From an uncultured bacterium (lineage in GTDB: Bacteria; Planctomycetota; Phycisphaerae; Phycisphaerales; SM1A02): DNA of 5,946 nucleotides. The notes beneath the pieces are model-generated. The model was not told where the DNA came from and did no database searches. It saw only the letters and a program-made list of their open reading frames with translations. Where the stretch lies: contig CAIWNO010000300.1 of assembly GCA_903914045.1 (NCBI GenBank), positions 1 to 5,946 on the forward strand, read 5' to 3'. The number at the start of each line of letters is the position of its first letter. The stretch's first letter is position 1. This document shows, piece by piece, positions 1-5,946 of this stretch. The translations under genes were made by a program, and so were the position numbers.

Positions 1-1848
1 ACCTGCTTGCCAGATGAGTTCGTCAACGCCGATCGTATTGATGAGCTCTTTGTTTTGCTCAGTGAAAATGGAATTGACATGGTGGATGAGATTGAGGTGC
101 AGCGCAACAAGCTCACTCCACTGGACGCTCCATTGCAAACCAACTTGAAGTTTCACCGCGACAATCCCAAGCACCGTAAAGAGGCGTGCTCGGTTCCAGC
201 CGCGATTCAAGGACCGCCACCCGCGCCAATTTTAAGCGCTGGCGCGCAGCCAAAAGTTCTCAAGCAAATGAAAGATGTGGTGGAAATTCCATCCACCAAG
301 GCGGGGCCAGAAGCGGCGGATCTAGACGATGAAATTTTGGATGACGAGGAAGCCATGGCAATCGTGGCGCAGGCGTTGGCCGAGCAAGGCAGCAAGCGCA
401 TTGATGATCCAATTCGCATGTACTTGACGCAGATGGGAACAATTCCTCTTTTGACACGCGAGCAAGAAATTCGCTTGGCCAAGAAAATTGAAACCACCCG
501 CATGATCTTCCGTCGCAAATCTCTTGAGAGTGATTACGTGGCGCGCTTGGCCACCGAAACGCTGAAGCAAGTGCGCGACGGAAAGTTGCCGTTTGATCGG
601 ACCATGCGCATTTCCACCGCGGAGGAAGATGCCAAGGGCAAGATCGCGTCGCGCATTCCAGGAAATGTTGAAACCATTTCACAGTTGATCGACATGAACG
701 AGCGTCAATGGAATCAACTTGAGGATTCAGAGGTTTCAGTTGAACGCAAAGTGACCATCAAGGAAGAACTGCGCCTGCGTCGCCGAAAGGTTGCCACCCT
801 GCTTGAAGAGTGCTGCTTGCGAACGGGTCGCATTCAACCACTGATGCGTCGACTGCAATCCATCCACCGAAAAATGGTGGAATTGAAGCGCCAACTTCTC
901 AAGGCGGAAAAATTCCCTGAGCGATTCGATCCCGAGGATCAAATCGTGATGAACGAGGAGTTGATTGGTCTTCGATCCATCGTGTTTGAATATCCCGAGG
1001 AACTTGAAGCGCGTATGAAAGCCATTATGCGCGTGTTTGGCGAGTATGAACAAGCCAAGCGCGATCTGTCTGGTGGAAATCTTCGCTTGGTGGTCAGCAT
1101 CGCCAAGAAGTATCGCAACCGTGGACTCCCCTTCTTGGACATTATTCAAGAAGGCAACACGGGTTTGATGCGCGCCGTGGACAAGTACGAGTATCAACGT
1201 GGCTACAAGTTCAGCACCTACGCCACATGGTGGATTCGCCAGGCGATCACGCGAGCGATCGCCGATCACGCGCGAACCATTCGCGTGCCTGTGCACATGA
1301 TTGAAACCATGAGCAAGTTGCGCAACATTCAAAAGCATTTGCTGCAGGAGCTTGGTCGTGAACCAACCGGTGAAGAGATTGCGGCGAAAGCCAAGATGCC
1401 AGCCGAGGAAGTTCGCCGCGTGATGAAGATTAGTCGCCATCCAATTTCACTTGATCGGCCTGTGGGCGAAAGCGAAGACAGCCACTTTGGAGATTTTATC
1501 GAGGACGAACGCCAGTCAAGTCCGTCCGAAGCCGCCAGCAACGAGTTGCTTCGTCAGCGCATCAATGATGTGTTGAAGACGCTCACGTATCGCGAGCGCG
1601 AAATCTTGAAACTGCGCTACGGCATTGGCGATGGGTACACCTACACCCTTGAGGAAGTCGGTCGCATCTTCAAGGTAACTCGTGAGCGAGTGCGCCAAGT
1701 TGAAAGCAAGGCGTTGAAGAAGTTGCAGCACCCAGTGCGAAGTCAGCGCTTGTCCAGTTTCCTGGTTTCACAAGATGACGCGGATGATGCTGGTGATAGC
1801 GAAGTGCTGGACATTGGAACGGATATCACTGATGACGCCGAGGATTGA
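1..1848 (+). CDS. rpoD: RNA polymerase primary sigma factor (sigma-70/RpoD), 5'-truncated by the window edge
   Basis: This is the housekeeping sigma subunit that guides core RNA polymerase to -35/-10 promoters. The frame is open to base 1, and the TTG at 7 lies inside region 1.1 (LPDEFVNADRIDELFVLL), so the true start is upstream; perhaps 40 residues are missing. Residues here are counted from that TTG. Region 1.1 ends near residue 30, followed by an acidic linker. Region 1.2 (DDPIRMYLTQMG) begins near 131. A long non-conserved region covers about 165-345. Region 2 (about 347-431) contains YATWWIRQAITR; Q412 and T415 match the E. coli -10 readers Q437 and T440. Region 3 is about 432-510. Region 4 is about 530-586, with helix-turn-helix VTRERVRQVE; R559, E560 and Q564 match the E. 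coli -35 readers R584, E585 and Q589. Full regions 1.1 to 4 indicate a primary, not alternative, sigma factor. An extra 27-residue acidic tail follows SSFL, where E. coli RpoD ends almost at once. A terminator lies 22 bases after the stop. Confidence 0.97.
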   Translation, partial: TCLPDEFVNADRIDELFVLLSENGIDMVDEIEVQRNKLTPLDAPLQTNLKFHRDNPKHRKEACSVPAAIQGPPPAPILSAGAQPKVLKQMKDVVEIPSTKAGPEAADLDDEILDDEEAMAIVAQALAEQGSKRIDDPIRMYLTQMGTIPLLTREQEIRLAKKIETTRMIFRRKSLESDYVARLATETLKQVRDGKLPFDRTMRISTAEEDAKGKIASRIPGNVETISQLIDMNERQWNQLEDSEVSVERKVTIKEELRLRRRKVATLLEECCLRTGRIQPLMRRLQSIHRKMVELKRQLLKAEKFPERFDPEDQIVMNEELIGLRSIVFEYPEELEARMKAIMRVFGEYEQAKRDLSGGNLRLVVSIAKKYRNRGLPFLDIIQEGNTGLMRAVDKYEYQRGYKFSTYATWWIRQAITRAIADHARTIRVPVHMIETMSKLRNIQKHLLQELGREPTGEEIAAKAKMPAEEVRRVMKISRHPISLDRPVGESEDSHFGDFIEDERQSSPSEAASNELLRQRINDVLKTLTYREREILKLRYGIGDGYTYTLEEVGRIFKVTRERVRQVESKALKKLQHPVRSQRLSSFLVSQDDADDAGDSEVLDIGTDITDDAED

Positions 1849-1870
1849 TTGAGACATGTTTGAATTGCAA

Positions 1871-1901
1871 CGGGGTGGTCACACGGCCACCCCGTTTTTT
1901 T
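1871..1901 (+). terminator. Intrinsic terminator of rpoD
   Basis: A hairpin with arms CGGGGTGGTC (1871-1880) and GGCCACCCCG (1885-1894) gives a 10-bp stem with one T-G wobble and an ACAC tetraloop. It is followed by seven T (1895-1901). It lies 22 bases after the rpoD stop and before the tRNA gene, so rpoD transcription should end here and the tRNA should need its own promoter. Confidence 0.93.
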
Positions 1902-1914
1902 ATGTCCAGCGCAA

Positions 1915-1943
1915 ATGCAAAACGCAATGCGGCGAAGTACACT
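1915..1943 (+). promoter_or_regulatory. Possible promoter of tRNA-Leu
   Basis: TACACT at 1938-1943 matches the -10 consensus TATAAT at 4 of 6 positions. It would place transcription start near 1950, four bases before the mature tRNA. The hexamer 17 bases upstream (ATGCAA, 1915-1920) is a poor -35. A promoter is expected here because the rpoD terminator precedes the tRNA, but this exact assignment is weak. Confidence 0.25.
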
Positions 1944-1953
1944 TGTTCTTCCT

Positions 1954-2037
1954 GCGGATGTGGCGAAATTGGCAGACGCGCAAGATTCAGGTTCTTGTGG
2001 GGTCACACCCATGGAGGTTCGATTCCTCTCATCCGCA
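1954..2037 (+). tRNA. tRNA-Leu(CAG)
   Basis: This is an 84-nt class II tRNA that folds completely by eye. The acceptor stem pairs GCGGATG (1954-1960) with CATCCGC (2030-2036), and the discriminator is A2037, as leucine tRNAs use. The D stem is GCG/CGC (1963-1965 with 1977-1979), with GG at 1971-1972. The anticodon stem is CAAGA/TCTTG (1981-1985 with 1993-1997) around loop TTCAGGT, so the anticodon is CAG (1988-1990) and reads CUG. The long variable arm has stem TGGG/CCCA (1998-2001 with 2008-2011). The T stem is GGAGG/CCTCT (2013-2017 with 2025-2029) with loop TTCGATT. CCA is not encoded (TTG follows the discriminator) and must be added after transcription. Anticodon, D-arm and long variable arm all match E. 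coli tRNA-Leu(CAG) in layout. Confidence 0.97.
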
Positions 2038-2044
2038 TTGAAAG

Positions 2045-2069
2045 TCCGACCCAAGTGGTCGGATTTTTT
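2045..2069 (+). terminator. Intrinsic terminator of tRNA-Leu
   Basis: Arms TCCGACC (2045-2051) and GGTCGGA (2057-2063) form a perfect 7-bp stem with loop CAAGT, followed by six T (2064-2069). The AAAG just before the stem can pair further with the T run. It starts seven bases after the tRNA 3' end, so the tRNA is a single-gene transcript and the desulfurase gene downstream is transcribed separately. Confidence 0.9.
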
Positions 2070-2114
2070 ATGCGCATTCACATTGGTATTGACGCGCGGC
2101 CACCTGTTGAATGA

Positions 2115-2143
2115 TTGGTGATTGGCGCACACCCCCCTACACT
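2115..2143 (+). promoter_or_regulatory. Candidate promoter of the cysteine desulfurase gene
   Basis: TTGGTG (2115-2120) and TACACT (2138-2143) are separated by 17 bases. They match the -35 consensus at 3 of 6 positions (the TTG core) and the -10 consensus at 4 of 6. Transcription would begin at about 2149-2151, on or next to the GTG at 2150, implying a leaderless or nearly leaderless mRNA. A competing -35-like TTGACG lies at 2089-2094, but I see no good -10 at the right distance (AATGAT at 2110-2115 has a 15-base spacer). The preceding terminator makes a promoter in 2070-2149 likely; the exact site is inference. Confidence 0.35.
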
Positions 2144-2149
2144 TGCGAT

Positions 2150-3325
2150 GTGATTTACTTGGATAACAACGCCACCACCATGCCGCTACCAGAAGTTGCG
2201 CATGCCATGGGCGAATCGCTGCAGAACAACTGGGGTAATCCCAGCAGCGTGCATCGATTTGGGCAAGCGGCCCGCGCCCAGGTTGAATACTCCCGCGAAC
2301 AGGTGGCGCAACTTGTTGGAGCCAGCGCGCGCGAAATTATTTTTTGCTCCAGTGGAACCGAGTCTGCGGCGCTTGCGCTGCGTGGCGTTGTGCAAGCGCA
2401 TGCCAATCGGCGCTTGATTATCACAAGCAAATTGGAGCACTCAGCCGTGCGCAATTTGGTGGAGCACTTGGAAAGCGTGGGAGTGTGTCAAGTGATGTGG
2501 GTTGAGCATGCGACCAACGGCTGCATTCATCTTGATCACTTGCGCTTGCTGATACAAAAACACGCGCATGACATTGCCTTGGTGTCGCTGATGTCGCTAA
2601 ACAATGAGACGGGGGTCACTCTTGCCGTGCGCGAAGTGGGTGAAATATGCCGCGAGAGCGGCGTGTTCTTTCATACAGACGCCACGCAAACGTTGGGCCG
2701 CCAACCCTTTGATGTGGTGAACTGCATGGTGGATTTCGCCACATTCTCCGCGCACAAATTGCACGGCCCCAAAGGCGTGGGCGCGTTGTTCGCGCGCCGA
2801 GGCGCGCCAGTGACCCCGCAACTTGTGGGCGGTCCACAAGAGCGTGATCGGCGCGCGGGCACGGAAAATGTGCCGGGAATTATTGGCTTTGGGGTGGCCG
2901 CGCAGGCCGCGCGGCAATGGCTGGACCAGTCCGCCGGCATGGCGCACGACACGCTGCGCGATGAGTTTGAGAGGCTCGTTCAAACATCAATTCCAGACGC
3001 GGTGATCAATGGCATTGGGGCGGCCAGAGTATGGAACACAAGCAATATGGCGTTCGCGCATCTGGAGGCCGAGGCCATTGTGTTGGCGCTTTCCAATGCG
3101 GGCGTGTGCGCCAGCGCGGGCGCGGCGTGTAGTTCGGGCTCCCTTGATCCATCGCCCGTGTTGTTGGCCATGGGCGTTGCGCCTGTGTTGGCCCATGCAA
3201 GCGTGCGCTTTAGTTTGTCGCGCTTCACAACGCGCGAGGACATTGCGCGGGCCGCCACGATTGTCTGTGATTGCGTGCGCCAACTTCGCGCGCGCACTGG
3301 CGCCGCGATTACGAATGTGCAGTGA
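2150..3325 (+). CDS. Cysteine desulfurase, NifS/IscS type (group I, PLP-dependent)
   Basis: It removes sulfur from L-cysteine, giving alanine and an enzyme-bound persulfide for Fe-S clusters and thiolated tRNA or cofactors in the cytoplasm. The GTG at 2150 is preferred because it opens the family N-terminus exactly (IYLDNNATT). An in-frame ATG at 2111 would add 13 residues that look unrelated to the family and lie upstream of the best promoter candidate. Neither start has a clear Shine-Dalgarno. Motifs, counted from the GTG: GNPSSVHRFG; SSGTES for PLP phosphate; His97 (EHSAV); NNETG at 151-155; HTDATQ with D177 and Q180; SAHKLHGPKG with the PLP-binding Lys203; RAGTEN; and the mobile loop AGAACSSGSL with catalytic Cys327. 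E. coli IscS uses K206 and C328. The length of 391 residues is normal. No IscU, SufE or MnmA gene is adjacent in the window, so the sulfur acceptor is unknown. The last seven codons and the stop lie in the first copy of a 44-bp tandem repeat. Confidence 0.95.
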   Translation: MIYLDNNATTMPLPEVAHAMGESLQNNWGNPSSVHRFGQAARAQVEYSREQVAQLVGASAREIIFCSSGTESAALALRGVVQAHANRRLIITSKLEHSAVRNLVEHLESVGVCQVMWVEHATNGCIHLDHLRLLIQKHAHDIALVSLMSLNNETGVTLAVREVGEICRESGVFFHTDATQTLGRQPFDVVNCMVDFATFSAHKLHGPKGVGALFARRGAPVTPQLVGGPQERDRRAGTENVPGIIGFGVAAQAARQWLDQSAGMAHDTLRDEFERLVQTSIPDAVINGIGAARVWNTSNMAFAHLEAEAIVLALSNAGVCASAGAACSSGSLDPSPVLLAMGVAPVLAHASVRFSLSRFTTREDIARAATIVCDCVRQLRARTGAAITNVQ

Positions 3326-3478
3326 ACAATTTTGCAAGCACTGCCTGCGCGATTACGAATGTGAAGTGAACAATATTGCAAGCACTGCCTGCGCGATTAC
3401 GAATGTGCAGTGAACAATTTTACAAGCACTGCCTGCGCGATTACGAACGTGCAGTGAATAATTTTTCAAGCACCTGTT
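3303..3478. repeat. Four tandem copies of a 44-bp unit spanning the convergent gene junction
   Basis: Copies lie at 3303-3346, 3347-3390, 3391-3434 and 3435-3478, each beginning GCGCGATTACGAA or a close variant. Copies 1 to 3 differ from each other at only one to three internal positions; copy 1 also differs at its first base. Copy 4 has three further substitutions and diverges in its last eight bases. Each unit contains TGA at offset 21 in the + direction and TTA at offset 7, which is TAA on the - strand. The desulfurase gene ends at the TGA of copy 1 (3323-3325) and the ATPase gene at the TAA of copy 4 (3441-3443). GCAGTG and CACTGC in the unit can form a 6-bp stem with a 14-base loop in copies 1 and 3 (3319-3324 with 3339-3344; 3407-3412 with 3427-3432). 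Copy 2 has a C-to-A change in the stem. No T run follows these stems, so terminator function is unproven. Confidence 0.95.
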
Positions 3479-5946
3479 TGCTGGCAAGTTCAAAGGGACG
3501 AAATCGCTCGGTCGAGCCCTTTTCCTCGCTGAAGATCAACGCGCGATCCGCGCCCAAGCGCGAGGCGGTTGGCGTGTCCATGAGGTAGCTGGAATCATTG
3601 GCGCTCATTTGCATCAAGACACGAAAGTCAAATTCACGCAGCGCGTTGCGATCAATGCAGCGCTGCACACTTGGCGCGGTGTCAGCCCACGCGAATACAT
3701 GCACGCCAACACCAGGACCATCGCGCAAGATGGCGCCAAGCACTTTGTCGGGCTTTGGCGGACCATCACTTGACATGGAAAAATCATCCTCATCCTTGCG
3801 CAACGTGCGATAGCGTTGCAGCCCATGAATCATCAGCAATATGGGCGGTTGATCTTGTCGGCCATCGGCTATTCGCTGCGCGACTTCTTGGCCAAGTTGA
3901 AGAATGGCGCCGTCGCAATCGCGGTAGTTGGGAATTTCAGCGTTGAACTTGAGCGTTTCAAGCGTGGACTGCAACGCTCCAGCCGTGGGGGAATCGGGAG
4001 TGGTTCCATCAAGCAGAATGACGCGGCCAGAACTATGGCGAGTTGCGGCCGCAAAACTAGCCAGCGCCGCAACGCTTAGACCCGCCGCGACATCTTCGCG
4101 TTGACCGACAACAACAATGTTGGCGCCAGACTGACGGCGCAACGTGATCGCGCTGGCGTTGCGAATGGCGACTGGATTTCCCAAGAAAATATTCAATGCA
4201 GGCACGCCACGTGATGCAGGCTGCTTGAGTACATCTAGAAGTGGCTGACACTGCTCAATGCGCGCCGCGGCGGTTCCGTCAAAGACAATCATCTTGCGAT
4301 CTGAAACTCCTTGGGCGCGCGCGGTAGCGGCAAGTTCACGCACGCGCTCATCACGCTGCGCGTCGGTGAGCCACACCACTTGAAACGGACTGTTGCCCTC
4401 GATCAAACCACCCGCGTCGTTGTAAATAGCCTCGCCTGGACGGGACAAAAGCCGTGCCGCGGTGTTGTCGTCGGACAAAATCATGGCGGAGTCCGCCTCG
4501 TTGCATTGCAGCGCAATTCGAATTCCCATTTGACCCATGGTTGTGCGCGGCAAGGCGTAGGTTCCACCTAGGGTTTGCGAACCAAGAATGACATGCATGC
4601 CAAAGGCGCGGCCTTGGCGCACCAATCGATCAAGCAACAAGGAGGAATCTTGGGCGACTTTGTCCTCTTCCACGAACAACTCTTGAAATTCGTCAACGAT
4701 CAACAGCGTGCGTGGCATTGGGTCTTGCTTGCCAAGTGATCGCCAGGCGGCCAAATCTTGCACGCCAGCGTCGCGGAACAAATCACCGCGGCGCTTCAGC
4801 TCCGCATCCAAACCTTGCAACACACTCAAGCCAAATTCACGGTCGCTTTCCACCGCCACCGCGCGCGCGTGCGGCAACGCATGGGTGGCGTACGCCTTAA
4901 ATTCAACGCCCTTCTTGAAATCAATCAACCACAATTCAACTTCGTCGGGTGAATACCACAGCGCGACGTTGGTGATAAGCGCGTGCAGCAAGGTGCTTTT
5001 TCCGGAACCAGTTTTGCCCGCAAGCAGGACATGCTGCCGGGTGCCCTCGCCAATTTCAATGACCTGCAATTTGTTGGCGCCGCTTCGACCCACAGGCACG
5101 CGCAAAATCTTGGCGCTCGAACTTGTCCAGCGCTGATCCATCTTGGGCTCGATGGCTTGAAATGGAACCTCCACCCTTGAACCAGTTTTGGCCGCGCGCC
5201 CCACGGTTTGCAATATGTTTTGCAACACGGCGGAAGATGGCATGGATGCGGGGACAAACGGCACATCTTCAAGACCTGCCGTATCCACGACAAATCGATC
5301 AATTTTCCAAAAGACTTTCACGCATCGCTGCAGAATTTCCTCTTCCTGCAGCAAGGCTGGAAAAGGTTTTGTTGGATCGCGCAGCAATATAAAGTGAACA
5401 CCGCAACGCGCGCCCGATTGAAGCAGACTGGCGAAGCGCTTGCTGCCAGCGTCGGTCAAGCCCTCTGGAAAATCAGCGAACACAATAAATCGAAGTGGTT
5501 CGGCCAACTCCCCCGCTTGCTTGTTGTAGTCGGCAATGGTGGCAAATTCATTGCGCAGATATTTCTGAATCACCGTCTCGACATACTCCGTGAGATCGAT
5601 CAATTTTTGTTCAATATGCCGCGGCTCGCTCCAAATCCGCTCGCTCACTAATGTCTCCATTTCGTCGGCTAAATGCATGAAGCCAGCGAAACTTTGTCCA
5701 AGTCCAACCGGATCAAAAAAGTAGAAGCGCGCCTTGCCAGGCGGCGTCTGAGTGAGAAGACGCAGTACCGCGCTTTGAATCATTTCAAGCGCCTTGGCAC
5801 GCGCTTGTAGCGGCGCCTCGACCAACAGCGAAGGCGATTGTGGAAGCGGACGAATCGCGGGAATGGTCCATTGAGGAATTGAATTTGGAAATTGGCTCCA
5901 ACCACAATCTGGCTCCACGGGAAGTGCGTTTGACACGGTGGCCAAA
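3441..5946 (-). CDS. FtsK/SpoIIIE-type ATPase with three tandem modules, N-terminus cut by the window edge
   Basis: At least 834 residues are visible. The frame is open to the right edge; the TTG at 5945 is not a convincing start, so residues are counted from it. The central module (about 295-530) is a canonical FtsK/HerA-type motor: Walker A GKTGSGKS at 310-317 (Lys316), Walker B TLLIVDEF with D418 and E419, then QGRAFGMHVILGSQ and IRIALQ with Arg476. Two flanking stretches align with it by eye but lack catalytic residues. Module 1 (about 38-245) has VEAPLQARAKAL in place of Walker A and RFIVFADF in place of Walker B. Module 3 (about 585-820) has VVGQREDVAAGL and PILLMIHG. No transmembrane segment and no FtsK gamma winged helix is visible, since the protein ends soon after module 3. 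The three-module plan recalls the EccC/EssC ATPases of type VII secretion, but no WXG100 or other secretion gene is present here. It is probably a substrate- or DNA-translocating motor; the substrate is unknown. It is convergent with the desulfurase gene, and its 3' end lies inside the fourth 44-bp repeat. Confidence 0.88.
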   Translation of the reverse strand, partial: LATVSNALPVEPDCGWSQFPNSIPQWTIPAIRPLPQSPSLLVEAPLQARAKALEMIQSAVLRLLTQTPPGKARFYFFDPVGLGQSFAGFMHLADEMETLVSERIWSEPRHIEQKLIDLTEYVETVIQKYLRNEFATIADYNKQAGELAEPLRFIVFADFPEGLTDAGSKRFASLLQSGARCGVHFILLRDPTKPFPALLQEEEILQRCVKVFWKIDRFVVDTAGLEDVPFVPASMPSSAVLQNILQTVGRAAKTGSRVEVPFQAIEPKMDQRWTSSSAKILRVPVGRSGANKLQVIEIGEGTRQHVLLAGKTGSGKSTLLHALITNVALWYSPDEVELWLIDFKKGVEFKAYATHALPHARAVAVESDREFGLSVLQGLDAELKRRGDLFRDAGVQDLAAWRSLGKQDPMPRTLLIVDEFQELFVEEDKVAQDSSLLLDRLVRQGRAFGMHVILGSQTLGGTYALPRTTMGQMGIRIALQCNEADSAMILSDDNTAARLLSRPGEAIYNDAGGLIEGNSPFQVVWLTDAQRDERVRELAATARAQGVSDRKMIVFDGTAAARIEQCQPLLDVLKQPASRGVPALNIFLGNPVAIRNASAITLRRQSGANIVVVGQREDVAAGLSVAALASFAAATRHSSGRVILLDGTTPDSPTAGALQSTLETLKFNAEIPNYRDCDGAILQLGQEVAQRIADGRQDQPPILLMIHGLQRYRTLRKDEDDFSMSSDGPPKPDKVLGAILRDGPGVGVHVFAWADTAPSVQRCIDRNALREFDFRVLMQMSANDSSYLMDTPTASRLGADRALIFSEEKGSTERFRPFELASKQVLEKLFTARS

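Noticed and set aside
736..1440. 234-codon open frame antisense to rpoD
   Set aside because: It lies wholly opposite conserved sigma-factor coding sequence, has no recognisable domain, and is explained by the codon use of the + strand gene.
1954..2037. tRNA-Leu as an integration site for a mobile element
   Set aside because: The tRNA is intact, is followed at once by its own terminator and a housekeeping-type gene, and I saw no second copy of its 3' end or any integrase in the window.
1845..2121. Small open frames across the rpoD terminator and the tRNA
   Set aside because: They overlap a fully folded tRNA-Leu and two intrinsic terminators, so they are not credible proteins.
2597..2983. Antisense open frames opposite the cysteine desulfurase gene
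   Set aside because: The opposite strand encodes clear PLP-binding and catalytic motifs; these frames show no domain and their composition is typical of shadow frames.
3303..3478. CRISPR-like array
   Set aside because: The 44-bp units are contiguous with no unique spacers, there are only four, they extend into two coding regions, and no cas gene is present.
3009..3588. Short + strand frames running through the 44-bp repeats with repeated CLRDYE- and ITNVQ-like peptides
   Set aside because: The peptide repeats follow from the DNA repeat read in shifting frames. The frames start inside the desulfurase gene in the wrong frame and have no start signals.
5208..5651. 147-codon + strand frame opposite the ATPase gene
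   Set aside because: It is antisense to the continuous FtsK-like module 1 coding sequence and has no family resemblance.

Overview
The window reads as a compact, conserved chromosomal segment, not an obviously mobile one. It holds the 3' part of a primary sigma-70 factor gene, a tRNA-Leu gene and a NifS/IscS-type cysteine desulfurase gene, all on the + strand. A large FtsK/SpoIIIE-type ATPase gene lies on the - strand, convergent with the desulfurase gene and running off the right edge. Sigma region 2 reads QEGNTGLMRAVDKYEYQRGY, with T where most bacteria have I. This wording, the long acidic linkers and the multi-module FtsK-like ATPase remind me of Planctomycetes/Phycisphaerae. That placement is from memory of family sequences and is only moderately certain.

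Layout. Positions 1-1848 hold rpoD, whose N-terminus is missing at the left edge. A strong intrinsic terminator follows at 1871-1901. tRNA-Leu(CAG) occupies 1954-2037, has no encoded CCA, and is closed by a second intrinsic terminator at 2045-2069. The cysteine desulfurase gene most likely starts at a GTG at 2150, where the family's usual N-terminus begins, and ends at 3325. The three + strand genes therefore look like separate transcription units. Positions 3303-3478 carry four tandem copies of a 44-bp unit that fill the whole convergent junction. Copy 1 contains the end of the desulfurase gene and copy 4 contains the end of the ATPase gene. Positions 3441-5946 hold the ATPase gene on the - strand, with its N-terminus beyond the right edge.

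The genes do not form an evident pathway: they are transcription initiation, translation, sulfur mobilisation and a membrane- or secretion-type motor. The most notable items are the 44-bp array that duplicates both gene ends, and an ATPase built from three related modules of which only the middle one keeps its Walker motifs. A possible leaderless start for the desulfurase is a third point. I found no convincing evidence of a new multi-gene system, CRISPR array, insertion sequence or prophage.
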